Shown: positions 1 through 9,635, counted from the stretch's first letter. The stretch: 64,000 nucleotides of DNA from an uncultured Cellvibrio sp. (GCA_937958105.1 CALFXJ010000060.1:124001-188000), one strand, 5' to 3'. The notes: generated by a model from the letters alone, not told the origin. A program made the numbers and translations.

Positions 1-881
1 AAGAAACTTCCCGTCCGCGATTCAAAACCAGTATGCAGATGTTTAATCTGCAACAGAGGCGGCTCCGTCTTTGCAGCTGCACCCGCTATAGGCTTTGCCG
101 TAGTTAACACTGCCCCAAACAGTTTTCGGGTATAAGGATGCTGGTGCTGAAAGACAATCTGGTCTCGCGTCCCCTGCTCCACAACCTTACCCTTCTGCAT
201 GACAAGAATGTCATCCGCCATCATTGCGGCCACACCGAGGTCGTGGGTTATAAAAATCACGGCAAGGTCACGGGTTTTCTGTAACTGTTTGATCAGCATC
301 AGTATTTGCTGCTGCACGGTAACATCCAGTGCCGTGGTTGGTTCATCAGCAATCAACAGTTCGGGGTCCGAAATCAGTGCCATCGCAATCATCACCCGTT
401 GCCGCATGCCGCCGGAAAACTGATGAGGATAATCCTTGATCCTTACAGCTGCATCGCGAATACCGACCTCTTCAAGTGCTGCGATCGCTTTGGCTTCTGC
501 CTCTTTAAGAGACATGCGGCGATGTACAATCAAAGGCTCCGTCAGTTGATCGAGGATGCGCATATACGGATTTAACGCTGTCATAGGATCCTGAAAGATC
601 ATGCTGATCCGATGGCCGCGAATCCTGCGCAAAGATGCCTCATTCATACTCAACAGGTCGTCGCCAGCAAACAGCGCAGTGCCGTTCTCTATCTTTCCGG
701 GAGGTGACGGAATTAAACCCAACAGGCTGTAGCAGGCCACCGATTTACCCGAACCTGATTCACCGACAATACCGAGCACTTTTCCTGCCGCCAGCGAAAA
801 GCTCATATCTTCCACGGCCACTGTCGTACCATGCCGGGTATGAAAACAGACCTGCAGATTTTCTACCTGAAGCAGCGCCAT
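1..881 (-). CDS. Oligopeptide ABC transporter ATPase, tandem two-domain type (partial)
   Basis: ATP-hydrolysing subunit that would power the peptide importer encoded just upstream. About 293 residues are visible from the ATG at 881; the 3' end lies outside the window. The first ABC domain is complete: Walker A GESGSGKS, Q-loop MIFQDPMTALNP, signature FSGGMRQRV, Walker B LLIADEPTTALD and H-loop ITHD. After the OppD-type ending HPYTRKL the frame runs into PPLLQIKHLHTGF, which looks like the start of a second ABC domain. The protein is therefore probably a YejF-like OppD-OppF fusion rather than a single OppD. The start lies 3 bp after the upstream permease stop, so translation is likely coupled. 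The fusion call is inference because the second domain is truncated. Confidence 0.88.
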   Translation of the reverse strand, partial: MALLQVENLQVCFHTRHGTTVAVEDMSFSLAAGKVLGIVGESGSGKSVACYSLLGLIPSPPGKIENGTALFAGDDLLSMNEASLRRIRGHRISMIFQDPMTALNPYMRILDQLTEPLIVHRRMSLKEAEAKAIAALEEVGIRDAAVRIKDYPHQFSGGMRQRVMIAMALISDPELLIADEPTTALDVTVQQQILMLIKQLQKTRDLAVIFITHDLGVAAMMADDILVMQKGKVVEQGTRDQIVFQHQHPYTRKLFGAVLTTAKPIAGAAAKTEPPLLQIKHLHTGFESRTGSF

Positions 882-884
882 GGG

Positions 885-1748
885 TCAGTCTCCTGAGGCA
901 CGTGGGTCAAGCGCATCACGCAATCCATCGCCGAGAAAATTCAATGCGAACAACGTGATCGACAAGGTCAAAGCCGGGAAAATGAGCAGCCAGGGATATT
1001 CCTCCATGGACTCTACCCCATCAGAAATCAGCGAACCCCATGAGCTCTCCGGAGGTTGGATTCCCAGACCTAAAAAGCTGAGAAACGATTCGAGCAGGAT
1101 GACACTGGGGATGGTCAATGTGGTGTAGACAATCACCGGACCTAAAGTATTAGGGATCAGATGCCGCACAATAATCTTCCAGGGTGAGAGTCCAAGAGCA
1201 ATTGCCGCCTCAACAAATTCCTGTTGTTTCAAGCTCAGAACCTGACCGCGCACGATCCGTGCCATGGTCAACCATTCCACCGCACCAATCGCGAGAAACA
1301 GCAGCAACATACTGCTGCCAAAGATTACCGTTAATAAAATAATAAAGATGGTAAATGGCAAGGCATACAGGACATCCACCGTCCGCATCATCAACGCATC
1401 CGTGCGACCACCGAGATAACCTGCCGTTGCACCCCATAAAACTCCTATGATCAGTGCAACGGCTGTTGCAATAAATCCAACCATCAGCGAGATACGGCTG
1501 CCATACATGATGCGGGTGAGCTGATCTCGCCCGAATATATCCGTCCCAAGCCAATGGGCCGCTGAAGGAGGACTTGCCCCAAGATCCAGATTCTGCGCCT
1601 CATAAGAGTAAGGCGCGATAAAAGGTGTCAACAATGCAACGATCACCAGACACACGAGGATGCCCAGACCAGCCATGGCCATCCTGTTTTTACGCAATCG
1701 ACGAAACGCGTCCTGCGTCAGCGATGTACCTTTTTCTATCTGTTCCAT
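885..1748 (-). CDS. oppC: Oligopeptide ABC transporter permease, OppC family
   Basis: Inner-membrane permease of 287 residues, the usual OppC/DppC length. The N-terminus has the family pattern of a short cytoplasmic segment (RRLRKNRMAMAGL) followed by a hydrophobic helix, a periplasmic loop containing HWLGTDIFGRDQLTRI, and about five more helices. The ATPase-coupling EAA loop is seen as EAAIALGLSPWKIIVRH. It should pair with the OppB-type permease just upstream. Its ATG overlaps the last base of the oppB stop (TGATG), which suggests translational coupling. The family is certain; the exact substrate (peptides versus other solutes) is inferred from the neighbouring binding protein. Confidence 0.93.
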   Translation of the reverse strand: MEQIEKGTSLTQDAFRRLRKNRMAMAGLGILVCLVIVALLTPFIAPYSYEAQNLDLGASPPSAAHWLGTDIFGRDQLTRIMYGSRISLMVGFIATAVALIIGVLWGATAGYLGGRTDALMMRTVDVLYALPFTIFIILLTVIFGSSMLLLFLAIGAVEWLTMARIVRGQVLSLKQQEFVEAAIALGLSPWKIIVRHLIPNTLGPVIVYTTLTIPSVILLESFLSFLGLGIQPPESSWGSLISDGVESMEEYPWLLIFPALTLSITLFALNFLGDGLRDALDPRASGD

Positions 1749-2683
1749 CAGGTATTACTCGCAAGTTGATGTCGCAAACGCGGATTGAGCCAGACCAGGA
1801 GGATGTCCGCGATCAGATTGAAACCTACGATCAACCCCGCATAAAAGATCGTAAAGCCCAGAATCATCGTGTAATCCCGGTTAAAGGCTGCCTGTATGTA
1901 ATAACGGCCCAGGCCAGGAATCTGAAAGATACTTTCAACCACGAAGGAACCAGCGAGCAATCCGGCCATGGCAGGCCCCAGAAAAGAGACAACCGGAGTT
2001 AACGCACCGCGCAGTGCGTGAACCCAGACAATTCGAAAGGAAGAGAGCCCTTTCGCGCGGGCTGTACGGATGTAATCCTGTGATAACACATCCAGCATCC
2101 CTCCGCGGCTGATGCGTGCGATGTAGGCGGCGTAAGTCGATCCTAGAGTGATGGACGGTAATATTTTGTCGGTCGCAGTGTAGCCCCAGCCCGATACCGG
2201 GAGATACTCGAGCCAGATCCCAAATACAAGAATAAGCAGCGGCCCCAACACAAACGATGGCAGACAGATACCAAGCATAGCGGTCGACATCGGGATGTAG
2301 TCCTGCCACGTATTCGGCTTCAGGGCGGAAACGACCCCAGCCAACAAACCTACGCACATCGCGAATAGCATGGCATAGAAAGACAGCTCGAGCGTAACCG
2401 GAAAACCAAAACCTATCATCTCGTTAATGGTTCGATTGGTGTACTTGAAGGACGGGCCAAAATCTCCATGCATTAAATTCAGCAGATAATCCGTGTACTG
2501 CTGCCAGACACTCGCATCCAGATTGTAGCGGGCATTTAAATTTTTCAGCACCTCTGGTGGAACATCACGTTCATCGTCAAAAGGTCCTCCCGGTGCAGCA
2601 CGAACCATAAAAAAAGTAACGGTGATAACAATCAGCATGACCGGGATAGCCTGAGCGATACGCTTCAGGATAAACAACCACAT
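1748..2683 (-). CDS. oppB: Oligopeptide ABC transporter permease, OppB family
   Basis: Inner-membrane permease of 311 residues. It opens with the conserved first helix of OppB/DppB proteins (ILKRIAQAIPVMLIV) followed by MVRAAPGGPF. The coupling loop is YIRTARAKGLSSFRIVWVH, and the C-terminal region has IFQIPGLGRYY and a short basic tail. It forms the heterodimeric channel with the following OppC-type gene. It starts 3 bp after the oppA stop and shares one base with oppC, so oppA-oppB-oppC-ATPase reads as one operon. Confidence 0.94.
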   Translation of the reverse strand: MWLFILKRIAQAIPVMLIVITVTFFMVRAAPGGPFDDERDVPPEVLKNLNARYNLDASVWQQYTDYLLNLMHGDFGPSFKYTNRTINEMIGFGFPVTLELSFYAMLFAMCVGLLAGVVSALKPNTWQDYIPMSTAMLGICLPSFVLGPLLILVFGIWLEYLPVSGWGYTATDKILPSITLGSTYAAYIARISRGGMLDVLSQDYIRTARAKGLSSFRIVWVHALRGALTPVVSFLGPAMAGLLAGSFVVESIFQIPGLGRYYIQAAFNRDYTMILGFTIFYAGLIVGFNLIADILLVWLNPRLRHQLASNT

Positions 2684-2686
2684 GGT

Positions 2687-4321
2687 TCAGTCCCTCTCCG
2701 ATGATCGCGTCACTGGCTCCAGATATACATGCTTGTAGGACCAGTAATCCATGATGTTGTTATGCCACTCCTTTACCGATTCCGCTACAAGCGCATTGCT
2801 GGTATAGGTGTATATTGGCAGGATTGGTGCTTCCTGAAGCAGAATAGCTTCAGCACGCTGAAACAGGGCATAACGTTCAGACTGCTCGCGGGTTTGCTCA
2901 GCCTCCTGCATCAAAGCTTCATATTCTGCATTTGCCCAGCCAGTCCGGTTGTTGCCATTATTCGCTCGAAAGACGTCGAGAAAATTCTGCGGATCGTAAA
3001 AATCACCGGCCCACGAGCCTCGGACAATGTCGTAGTTCCCGGTACGTTGAGAGGCAAAAAACACTTTCCATTCCTGGTTTTCCAGTTTTACCTGGATGTT
3101 CAGGGCTTTTTTCCACATCTGCTGAATGACCAATGCAATTTTCTGATGATCTTCATCAGTGTTATACAAAATGGTCAAGGGAGGAAAGTTCTTACCATCG
3201 GGATAACCTGCTTCCGCCAACAACCGTCGAGCCAGTTCAACATCTTCCGGCATAGCCGTGGATGATCGATACCCGGTCTGCATTGGTGGAACGAAAGACT
3301 TTGCCGGAGCCTGCCCGCCCCGCGTAACCCGCTCGACAATCTGCTGACGATCAATGGCATAGGCAAGTGCCTGGCGGACCCGCTGATCATTCAATGGAGG
3401 ACGGCGGGTATTAAAGCGATAAAAATACGTGGTGAAATTTGGATAAAAGCGATAAACGTCTGGATATTGGGTTTTGTATGTTTCGATCTTGTCTGTGGGT
3501 AATTGCCGGATAATGTGTAGCTGACCCGCACGAAACATCCTTTCTTCGGTCGTCGACTTATCGATGGGATAGAAATGGATTTCCTGCAACTTAACTGACT
3601 GCGCGTCCCAGTAGTACGGATTCTTTTCAACCGCCACCACCTTATTCGGCACCCACTCTTTCATCATAAAAGGCCCGTTACCGACAAAGTTCTCCGGCTT
3701 TGTCCATGCGGTTCCACGATCCCCGGGAGCGCCAAACCTTTCGATCGTCGTTCTGTGCACAGGGTCCATGGAGTGATGATCAAGCAGCTCCAGAAAATAG
3801 GGAACAGGACGCGACAGCTCTACCGTTAATGTGTATTGGTCCGATGCTTTTACGCCCACCAAACTGAAGTCGGATATCTCCCCCTTGTTGAAGCGTTCTG
3901 CATTTTTGATGCCGTAAAACGCGTAGGCATATTGATTTCCCAGACTCGGGAGCAAGGCGCGGTACCAGGACCATACAAAATCATCAGCTACCAGTGAATC
4001 ACCGTTAGACCAGCGTGCATCCTTACGTAGATGAAAGACGTAGCTCAGACCATCTTCTGCGACTTCCCAGGATTCAGCGACACCTGGCACAATTTCCAGG
4101 GTCGCAGAGCTTTTCGATACCAGCCCCTCAAACAACGCCAATTGGATATGATTTTCGGGAACACCGGTTGTAATGTGCGGATCAATGTCTGAAGGCTCAC
4201 TGCCGTTGCCAATATGAAGAATCTGGCGCTCATTGCCCAGTTCGACGGCAGTGCGATTATCATGAAAGCACCCCACCAGCGCTCCCGCAAGTAATAACCA
4301 GCAGGTTAACTTTTTCGCCAT
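2687..4321 (-). CDS. oppA: Oligopeptide-binding lipoprotein, OppA/MppA-like
   Basis: Periplasmic solute-binding protein (family 5) that captures peptides for the adjacent importer. I chose the ATG at 4321 because it begins a lipoprotein signal peptide, MAKKLTCWLLLAGALVGC, with the lipobox cysteine at residue 18. An in-frame GTG/ATG extension to 4429 adds a non-signal sequence and is unlikely. The mature part shows family hallmarks: LFEGLVSK, DGLSYVFHLRKDARWSNGD, the cluster RQALAYAIDRQ and NNGNNRTGW, the last being typical of OppA/MppA. It comes first in the operon, as is usual. The ligand cannot be read from the sequence, and murein tripeptide is as possible as general oligopeptides. Confidence 0.92.
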   Translation of the reverse strand: MAKKLTCWLLLAGALVGCFHDNRTAVELGNERQILHIGNGSEPSDIDPHITTGVPENHIQLALFEGLVSKSSATLEIVPGVAESWEVAEDGLSYVFHLRKDARWSNGDSLVADDFVWSWYRALLPSLGNQYAYAFYGIKNAERFNKGEISDFSLVGVKASDQYTLTVELSRPVPYFLELLDHHSMDPVHRTTIERFGAPGDRGTAWTKPENFVGNGPFMMKEWVPNKVVAVEKNPYYWDAQSVKLQEIHFYPIDKSTTEERMFRAGQLHIIRQLPTDKIETYKTQYPDVYRFYPNFTTYFYRFNTRRPPLNDQRVRQALAYAIDRQQIVERVTRGGQAPAKSFVPPMQTGYRSSTAMPEDVELARRLLAEAGYPDGKNFPPLTILYNTDEDHQKIALVIQQMWKKALNIQVKLENQEWKVFFASQRTGNYDIVRGSWAGDFYDPQNFLDVFRANNGNNRTGWANAEYEALMQEAEQTREQSERYALFQRAEAILLQEAPILPIYTYTSNALVAESVKEWHNNIMDYWSYKHVYLEPVTRSSERD

Positions 4322-4461
4322 TCGTCTGATTCCATTTACCGAAAGAGTTAAGAGGCGTCTACTAAACCAGATAGTTATTCGAAGAGAAATTGAATAGCCT
4401 GAACGGCAGATTATCAACCCCCCGCGCAAGAACAGGATGAGCGTCTATTCTTAATAAAGAA

Positions 4462-4487
4462 AAAAGCCCATCAGAAGATGGGCTTTT
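4462..4487 (-). terminator. Rho-independent terminator after ppiD
   Basis: An 11-bp perfect stem (AAAAGCCCATC paired with GATGGGCTTTT) with an AGAA loop lies just downstream of the ppiD stop. On the minus strand it is followed by a T-rich tract. It separates ppiD from the oppA operon. Confidence 0.88.
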
Positions 4488-4493
4488 GGGGAA

Positions 4494-6359
4494 TCAACGT
4501 TTGATGGAGGCTTTTTCGCGTAGCAAGTTCTGATAACTGGCGTATTCCCCCTGACCAGTCATGTTATTCAGCTGTGCAGCAATGGCATTCTTCTGCTCGG
4601 CTGGAAGTTCCTGGCCGCCCAGATTAACAGCGGTAAGTGCAATCACCGCATAATCCCCGGTCGTAGTGCGGGTTGAAGCTAAGACAGGATTCTCGCCCTG
4701 GGGTTTGGCCAGGCTGAATGCCTGACGAACTACTTCACGATCAATACTGGCATCGCTCCGCTCTCCATTCTCAACCGTCTTCACCTCATATCCAGCATCA
4801 GCAGCAACGGCAGCGAGCGCCTGTCCAGCAGCCACAGAAGCCAGGAGCTCCTGAGCACTGGATGCCAACAGAGTCTGGATTTTATTGTTGCGAAGGGTGG
4901 CAGTGATCTGCTCTTTAACCTCATCAAGAGGCTTGACGTAGCTTTGTTGATGATCAGTTTTCTTCAGTACCACTGCACGAGTTGTGGAAAGCTCGATTAC
5001 GTCACTGCTGTTATTCTCCACCAATACTTCATCAGAGAAGGCTGCAGACACAAAACGAGAGTCGGCGGCAATGCCGGTTCCAGTATTGCGGCCGAACAAA
5101 CCGGTGTTTTTGCTTTCCAGTCCCAGCTCTTCTGCGACTTCGCCCAGATTTTCGGCGTTATAAGAGAGATCTTTCAACCGCTCGAGCAGATTAACGAACT
5201 GATTTTCTGCCTCAGCTCGTTTGATTTGATCAACGATCCGATTACGCTCTTCTTCAAAGCTCGGCGGCTCCGCACCGCGCTCTGATACCAGCTTAATGAA
5301 GTGCGTACCTGCTTCAGTCTTCACCGGCCCGGACACACCGCCAACCTGCAACCCAGCCAAAGCACCTTCGAACTCTGCCGGGAATGCCTCACCAGTGGAA
5401 AAGCCCAGCTCACCACCCTGATCACGGGTACCCAGATCATCAGAATAGGTTTTAGCGAGTTCAGCGAAGTCAGCACCTGCAGCCAGCTTCTCACTCACTT
5501 CAGCAATCTTGGCTTCATCATTATTCTCTATAAGAATGTGCGCCGCTTCCCGCTCAGTCTGAGGCTGGAATGCTGCTACATTCTGTTCAAACTGTTGACG
5601 AGCTTGTTCCTCACTTACCTCAATACCGGCCATGAGTACATTTACATCGAGATCAATGTAATCAACGGCAACCTGCTCAGGGTTCGTAAAGGATTGGGTG
5701 TTTGCTTGATAGTAAGCTTCAATTTCAGCATCAGTAACTTCAACACCTTCGCTCACCTTAGCGGCAGGAATTACTGCATAAGTGAAATTACGGGTTTGGA
5801 AATTAAGCGCAACAATATTCTCCAGCTCGGCTGCTGTCACGAAGCTGCTTTCAATAACGCCTGCTGTCAGCTGATTAACCAATGAATCCTCAGCCAGCGC
5901 TTTTTTATAGTTAGCGGGGGTAAAGCCGGCAGTGCGCAGCAGTTGCTGATAGACATTAGGATCGAATGCCCCGTTGCTGCCTTGAAATTGTGGAGTGGAT
6001 AGAATCTGTTGATTGACGTAATCGTCACTGATTCTCATGCCCGCATCATGTGCTTTTTGTGTGAGTACTTTCCGCTGGATCAGGTTTTCCAGCACCGGTT
6101 GACGAATATTTTCATCGCTCAGGAAATCTGCAGGAAGCGAGTCGCCATAACGGGCCATCATCTGTTGCTTATAGTTGTTGCTCGCCCGGGCGATATCCAA
6201 CTCGGTGATATCCTCACCATTTACGCTCACCACACCTTTAGTCGTCGGGTCAAAATTAAATAACGCCTCCGAACCGGATACCGCGAAAATAATGACCAGG
6301 AACCCAATTAATATTCCCGATATAACCCCTTTGGAGTTGTCCCGAAGACTCTGCAACAT
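4494..6359 (-). CDS. ppiD: Periplasmic folding chaperone / parvulin-type PPIase PpiD
   Basis: Inner-membrane-anchored chaperone that helps newly exported proteins leave the Sec translocon. The 621 residues match the family length. An N-terminal cytoplasmic stretch (MLQSLRDNSKGV) is followed by one helix (about residues 15-33) and a SurA-N-like region. A single parvulin domain lies near residues 265-365 (HILIENNDEAK ... DQGGELGF ... FEGALAGLQVGGVSGPVKT). The position directly after hupB is the conserved lon-hupB-ppiD arrangement. A terminator separates it from hupB, so it probably has its own promoter in the 170-bp gap. Confidence 0.95.
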   Translation of the reverse strand: MLQSLRDNSKGVISGILIGFLVIIFAVSGSEALFNFDPTTKGVVSVNGEDITELDIARASNNYKQQMMARYGDSLPADFLSDENIRQPVLENLIQRKVLTQKAHDAGMRISDDYVNQQILSTPQFQGSNGAFDPNVYQQLLRTAGFTPANYKKALAEDSLVNQLTAGVIESSFVTAAELENIVALNFQTRNFTYAVIPAAKVSEGVEVTDAEIEAYYQANTQSFTNPEQVAVDYIDLDVNVLMAGIEVSEEQARQQFEQNVAAFQPQTEREAAHILIENNDEAKIAEVSEKLAAGADFAELAKTYSDDLGTRDQGGELGFSTGEAFPAEFEGALAGLQVGGVSGPVKTEAGTHFIKLVSERGAEPPSFEEERNRIVDQIKRAEAENQFVNLLERLKDLSYNAENLGEVAEELGLESKNTGLFGRNTGTGIAADSRFVSAAFSDEVLVENNSSDVIELSTTRAVVLKKTDHQQSYVKPLDEVKEQITATLRNNKIQTLLASSAQELLASVAAGQALAAVAADAGYEVKTVENGERSDASIDREVVRQAFSLAKPQGENPVLASTRTTTGDYAVIALTAVNLGGQELPAEQKNAIAAQLNNMTGQGEYASYQNLLREKASIKR

Positions 6360-6459
6360 GATGTGATCTACTCCTGACGTTCCAACAATCTATTCTAATA
6401 TTCAGCGACGTTTGCGCCCGATATTATCGTTATTAAAAAAGCCCTGTTTCAATAAAAAA

Positions 6460-6479
6460 GGCGCACCGATGGATGCGCC
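6460..6479 (-). terminator. Rho-independent terminator after hupB
   Basis: The stem GGCGCA...TGCGCC with an 8-base loop is flanked by a six-base A run (6454-6459) and a five-base T run (6481-6485). On the minus strand it gives a good U-tract downstream of hupB; the T run on the other side makes it potentially bidirectional. Confidence 0.75.
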
Positions 6480-6530
6480 CTTTTTACAATACCAGCACTG
6501 ATCTCTTCCTATCAGCACCTGATATTCGGC

Positions 6531-6803
6531 TTAGTTGACGGCGTCTTTCAATGCCTTACCTGCTTTGAAGCCCGGTACTTTAGCCGCAGCAATCTTGATC
6601 TCAGCGCCAGTTTGCGGATTACGACCGGTACGCGCTGCACGCTCCTTAACAGAAAAAGTTCCAAATCCCACCAGTACTACAGAGTCACCATTTTTCAGGG
6701 CACCAGTAATGCTATCAACGACTGCGTCCAACGCACGACCAGCTGCCGCTTTAGGAATATCCGCAGACGCGGCAATGGCTTCAATCAGCTCAGTTTTGTT
6801 CAC
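6531..6803 (-). CDS. hupB: DNA-binding protein HU-beta
   Basis: Small histone-like nucleoid protein of 90 residues, the exact family size. MNKTELIEAIAASADIPKAAA is the dimerisation helix region, and GFGTFSVKERAARTGRNPQTG is the beta arm with the HU signature, including the Arg-Asn-Pro tip that intercalates into DNA. It lies downstream of lon, as in Escherichia and Pseudomonas. The 285-bp gap to lon suggests its own promoter. The choice of HU-beta over HU-alpha rests mostly on this position. Confidence 0.96.
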   Translation of the reverse strand: MNKTELIEAIAASADIPKAAAGRALDAVVDSITGALKNGDSVVLVGFGTFSVKERAARTGRNPQTGAEIKIAAAKVPGFKAGKALKDAVN

Positions 6804-7088
6804 ACTTAACCCCTTTCGATTTATTTGTTTCAGAAATACGTTAGCACAGGCAAATTGTTATGTGGGACATCTACCCTGCACTACCGGTGCAGCAAATGAA
6901 CTGCGATTTATACCAACTGACACCATATGGGTCAAGGAGACATTGTTGCTTTATAGCACAGAACAACCCAATTGCCTGTATTTTGGTCAACTGGGTCATT
7001 CCCTCAGCATCCATGCGGGCTGCAGCCATGCAGCCGCGTCCAGAATGTTACCTGGCGAAACCACTGTAACCGCAACAGAAACATTTCA

Positions 7089-9506
7089 TCAATGCGTACT
7101 GATCCGGTTAGCGTTATCGTCTTTCTGAGCTTGTTTCTGCAATGCCTGGTACTCCTCATCTGACAAAGGCGTTGGCATATGCTGTAACGCAATCTGTAAA
7201 ACATCATCAATCCATTGTACCGGCTTAATAGTCAGATCCTCCTTGATATTGTCCGGAATTTCTTTGAGATCCCGCTCATTTTCGGATGGAATGATAACTG
7301 TCTTAATACCTCCACGATGGGCAGCAAGCAATTTCTCTTTAAGGCCACCAATCCGCAATACTTCTCCGCGCAAGGTGATCTCTCCGGTCATTGCTACATC
7401 TGCTCTTACCGGGATACCTGTCAGCACCGATACCAGTGCTGTACACATTGCTATACCTGCGCTGGGCCCATCTTTAGGCGTGGCCCCTTCTGGTACGTGG
7501 ATGTGGATATCCACCTTCTCATGGTAATCCGGGGCGATACCCAGACTTTGAGCGCGCGATCTCACCACGGTTAATGCTGCCTGGATGGATTCCTGCATTA
7601 CATCTCCGAGTGAGCCCGTTTTGATCATACGTCCCTTCCCGGCTACAGCCGAGGATTCGATGGTCAGCAGCTCACCACCGACCTGGGTCCAGGCAAGGCC
7701 AGTCACCTGCCCAATCTGATCCTTGTTTTCAGCACGTCCGAAGTCAAACTTGCGGACCCCCAGCAGGTTTTCCAGAGAATCCGGGCCGATAACGTCCGTT
7801 TTGACGCTCTTTTTCTTAACGTGGCTGGTAACAATTTTACGACACAGTTTCGCAATCTCTCTTTCCAGTCCGCGCACCCCGGCCTCACGGGTGTAGTAGC
7901 GAATAATATCTCTGATGGTTTCTGGCTTGATGGTAATTTCACTCTCCTTCAAACCATTAGCTTCCATCTGTTTGGGAATAAGATAGCGCAGAGCGATGTT
8001 GAGTTTTTCGTCTTCCGTATAGCCTGGAATGCGAATAACTTCCATCCGATCCAACAGAGGCCCCGGGATATTCATGGAGTTGGAGGTACATACGAACATG
8101 ACATCCGACAAGTCATAATCTACTTCCAGGTAGTGGTCGTTGAAATGACTGTTCTGTTCCGGGTCCAGCACTTCCAAAAGTGCAGAGGCAGGATCACCCC
8201 GGTTATCCATTCCCATCTTGTCGACTTCATCGAGCAGGAACAGTGGGTTCTTGACACCCACCTTGGCCATCTTCTGAATTAACTTTCCAGGCAATGAGCC
8301 AATGTAAGTACGACGGTGGCCGCGAATCTCTGCTTCATCGCGAACTCCACCCAATGCCATCCGCACAAACTCACGATTTGTTGCTCGGGCGATCGACTCC
8401 CCAAGTGAAGTTTTACCTACACCGGGTGGCCCTACCAGACAAAGGATAGGTCCTTTGACCTTTTTGACCCGTTGTTGGACTGCGAGGTACTCAAGGATTC
8501 GTTCTTTAACCTCTTCCAGACCAAAGTGATCTTTTTCCAACACTTCTTCCGCGCGAGCCAGGTCATGGCGAACCTTGCTGCGTTTCTTCCACGGTACTTT
8601 GAGCATCCAGTCAATATACGCCCGAAGGACAGAGGCTTCTGCTGACATAGGAGACATCATCTTCAGCTTGCCGAGTTCAGCTTTCGCTTTCTCCTCAACT
8701 TCCTTTGGCATGCCTACCGCATGGATTTTTTTCTCGAGCTCATCAATTTCATTAACGTCTTCACCCAGATCGCCCAGCTCTTTCTGAATGGCTTTCATTT
8801 GCTCATTCAAATAATATTCGCGCTGGCTTTTTTCCATTTGCTTTTTAACGCGACCGCGAATTTTCTTTTCGACTTCAATCACATCGACTTCTGCATCCAT
8901 CAGATTTAACAGATGCTCAATGCGCTCTCTCACATTGGCCATCTCCAGAATGGTTTGTTTCTGGGGAAGCTCTAATGCCATATGCGCGGCAACGGTATCT
9001 GCCAGACGACCCGGATCGTCTATACCAGACAATGAGGTGATTACTTCAGCGGGTACTTTCTTGCTGAGGTTGACGTACTTTTCAAATTGATCAATGGTGG
9101 ACCTGATTAAGATATCCGCTTCTTTTCCGGATAATTCTTCCTCAGTCATCGGGACAATACGAGCGCGGAAAAAGGTATCAAGATCATCGATAGCTTCAAT
9201 GTTGGCACGCTCGACACCCTCAACCAATACTTTGACAGTACCGTCGGGCAACTTAAGAAGCTGGAGGATTGAAGCGATGGTACCTATGGAATAAACATCT
9301 TCAGCTTTCGGATCATCTACCGAAGGATTTCGCTGGGCAACCAGCAACACCTGCTTGTCGCTGACCATAGCCCTTTCAAGCGCCTCAATGGATCTCCCAC
9401 GACCTACAAACAAGGGGGTGACCATGTGCGGATATACCACTACATCACGCAGGGGTAACAGGGGCAACTCATTGGCATTAGAAACGGAAATATCTGATTC
9501 ACTCAT
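7089..9506 (-). CDS. lon: ATP-dependent protease Lon
   Basis: Cytosolic AAA+ serine protease that degrades damaged and regulatory proteins. Its 805 residues are slightly longer than E. coli Lon. The N-terminal LAN domain starts at LPLLPLRDVVVYPHMVTPLF. The AAA+ module has Walker A GPPGVGKTS and Walker B LFLLDEVDKMG. The C-terminal protease domain has the catalytic Ser in PKDGPSAGIAM and the catalytic Lys in GGLKEKLLAA. It lies between clpX and hupB in the conserved order. The upstream region carries a sequence resembling a sigma-32 promoter (listed separately). Confidence 0.98.
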   Translation of the reverse strand: MSESDISVSNANELPLLPLRDVVVYPHMVTPLFVGRGRSIEALERAMVSDKQVLLVAQRNPSVDDPKAEDVYSIGTIASILQLLKLPDGTVKVLVEGVERANIEAIDDLDTFFRARIVPMTEEELSGKEADILIRSTIDQFEKYVNLSKKVPAEVITSLSGIDDPGRLADTVAAHMALELPQKQTILEMANVRERIEHLLNLMDAEVDVIEVEKKIRGRVKKQMEKSQREYYLNEQMKAIQKELGDLGEDVNEIDELEKKIHAVGMPKEVEEKAKAELGKLKMMSPMSAEASVLRAYIDWMLKVPWKKRSKVRHDLARAEEVLEKDHFGLEEVKERILEYLAVQQRVKKVKGPILCLVGPPGVGKTSLGESIARATNREFVRMALGGVRDEAEIRGHRRTYIGSLPGKLIQKMAKVGVKNPLFLLDEVDKMGMDNRGDPASALLEVLDPEQNSHFNDHYLEVDYDLSDVMFVCTSNSMNIPGPLLDRMEVIRIPGYTEDEKLNIALRYLIPKQMEANGLKESEITIKPETIRDIIRYYTREAGVRGLEREIAKLCRKIVTSHVKKKSVKTDVIGPDSLENLLGVRKFDFGRAENKDQIGQVTGLAWTQVGGELLTIESSAVAGKGRMIKTGSLGDVMQESIQAALTVVRSRAQSLGIAPDYHEKVDIHIHVPEGATPKDGPSAGIAMCTALVSVLTGIPVRADVAMTGEITLRGEVLRIGGLKEKLLAAHRGGIKTVIIPSENERDLKEIPDNIKEDLTIKPVQWIDDVLQIALQHMPTPLSDEEYQALQKQAQKDDNANRISTH

Positions 9507-9561
9507 CAGGAATCCCTCATACTAGGAAAGATACTGCACCGGAAGGCAGTCATGTCTTAAG

Positions 9562-9589
9562 ATTGGGGGCAATTTTCAAGAAATACAAG
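9562..9589 (-). promoter_or_regulatory. Candidate sigma-32 (heat-shock) promoter for lon
   Basis: Read on the minus strand, CTTGTAT (9589-9583) is followed after 13 bases by CCCCCAAT (9569-9562). This resembles the sigma-32 consensus CTTGAAA - 11 to 16 bases - CCCCATNT. It lies about 55 bp upstream of the lon start codon. lon is a known RpoH-regulon gene in related bacteria. The match was made by eye. Confidence 0.5.
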
Positions 9590-9610
9590 TTTGACTATTT
9601 AAAAAAACGA

Positions 9611-9635
9611 AAAGAGCGCCGATATGGCGCTCTTT
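9611..9635 (-). terminator. Rho-independent terminator after clpX
   Basis: The 10-bp stem AAAGAGCGCC / GGCGCTCTTT with a GATAT loop lies about 35 bp past the clpX stop. On the minus strand it is followed by TTTTCGTTTTTTT. It should separate clpX from lon transcription. Confidence 0.88.

Noticed and set aside
5301..5885. 194-residue open frame on the plus strand inside ppiD
   Set aside because: Mirror of a coding region with low stop density; composition is not protein-like.
6535..7128. 197-residue plus-strand frame over hupB and the lon-hupB gap
   Set aside because: Overlaps all of hupB in antisense and shows no conserved motif or start signal.
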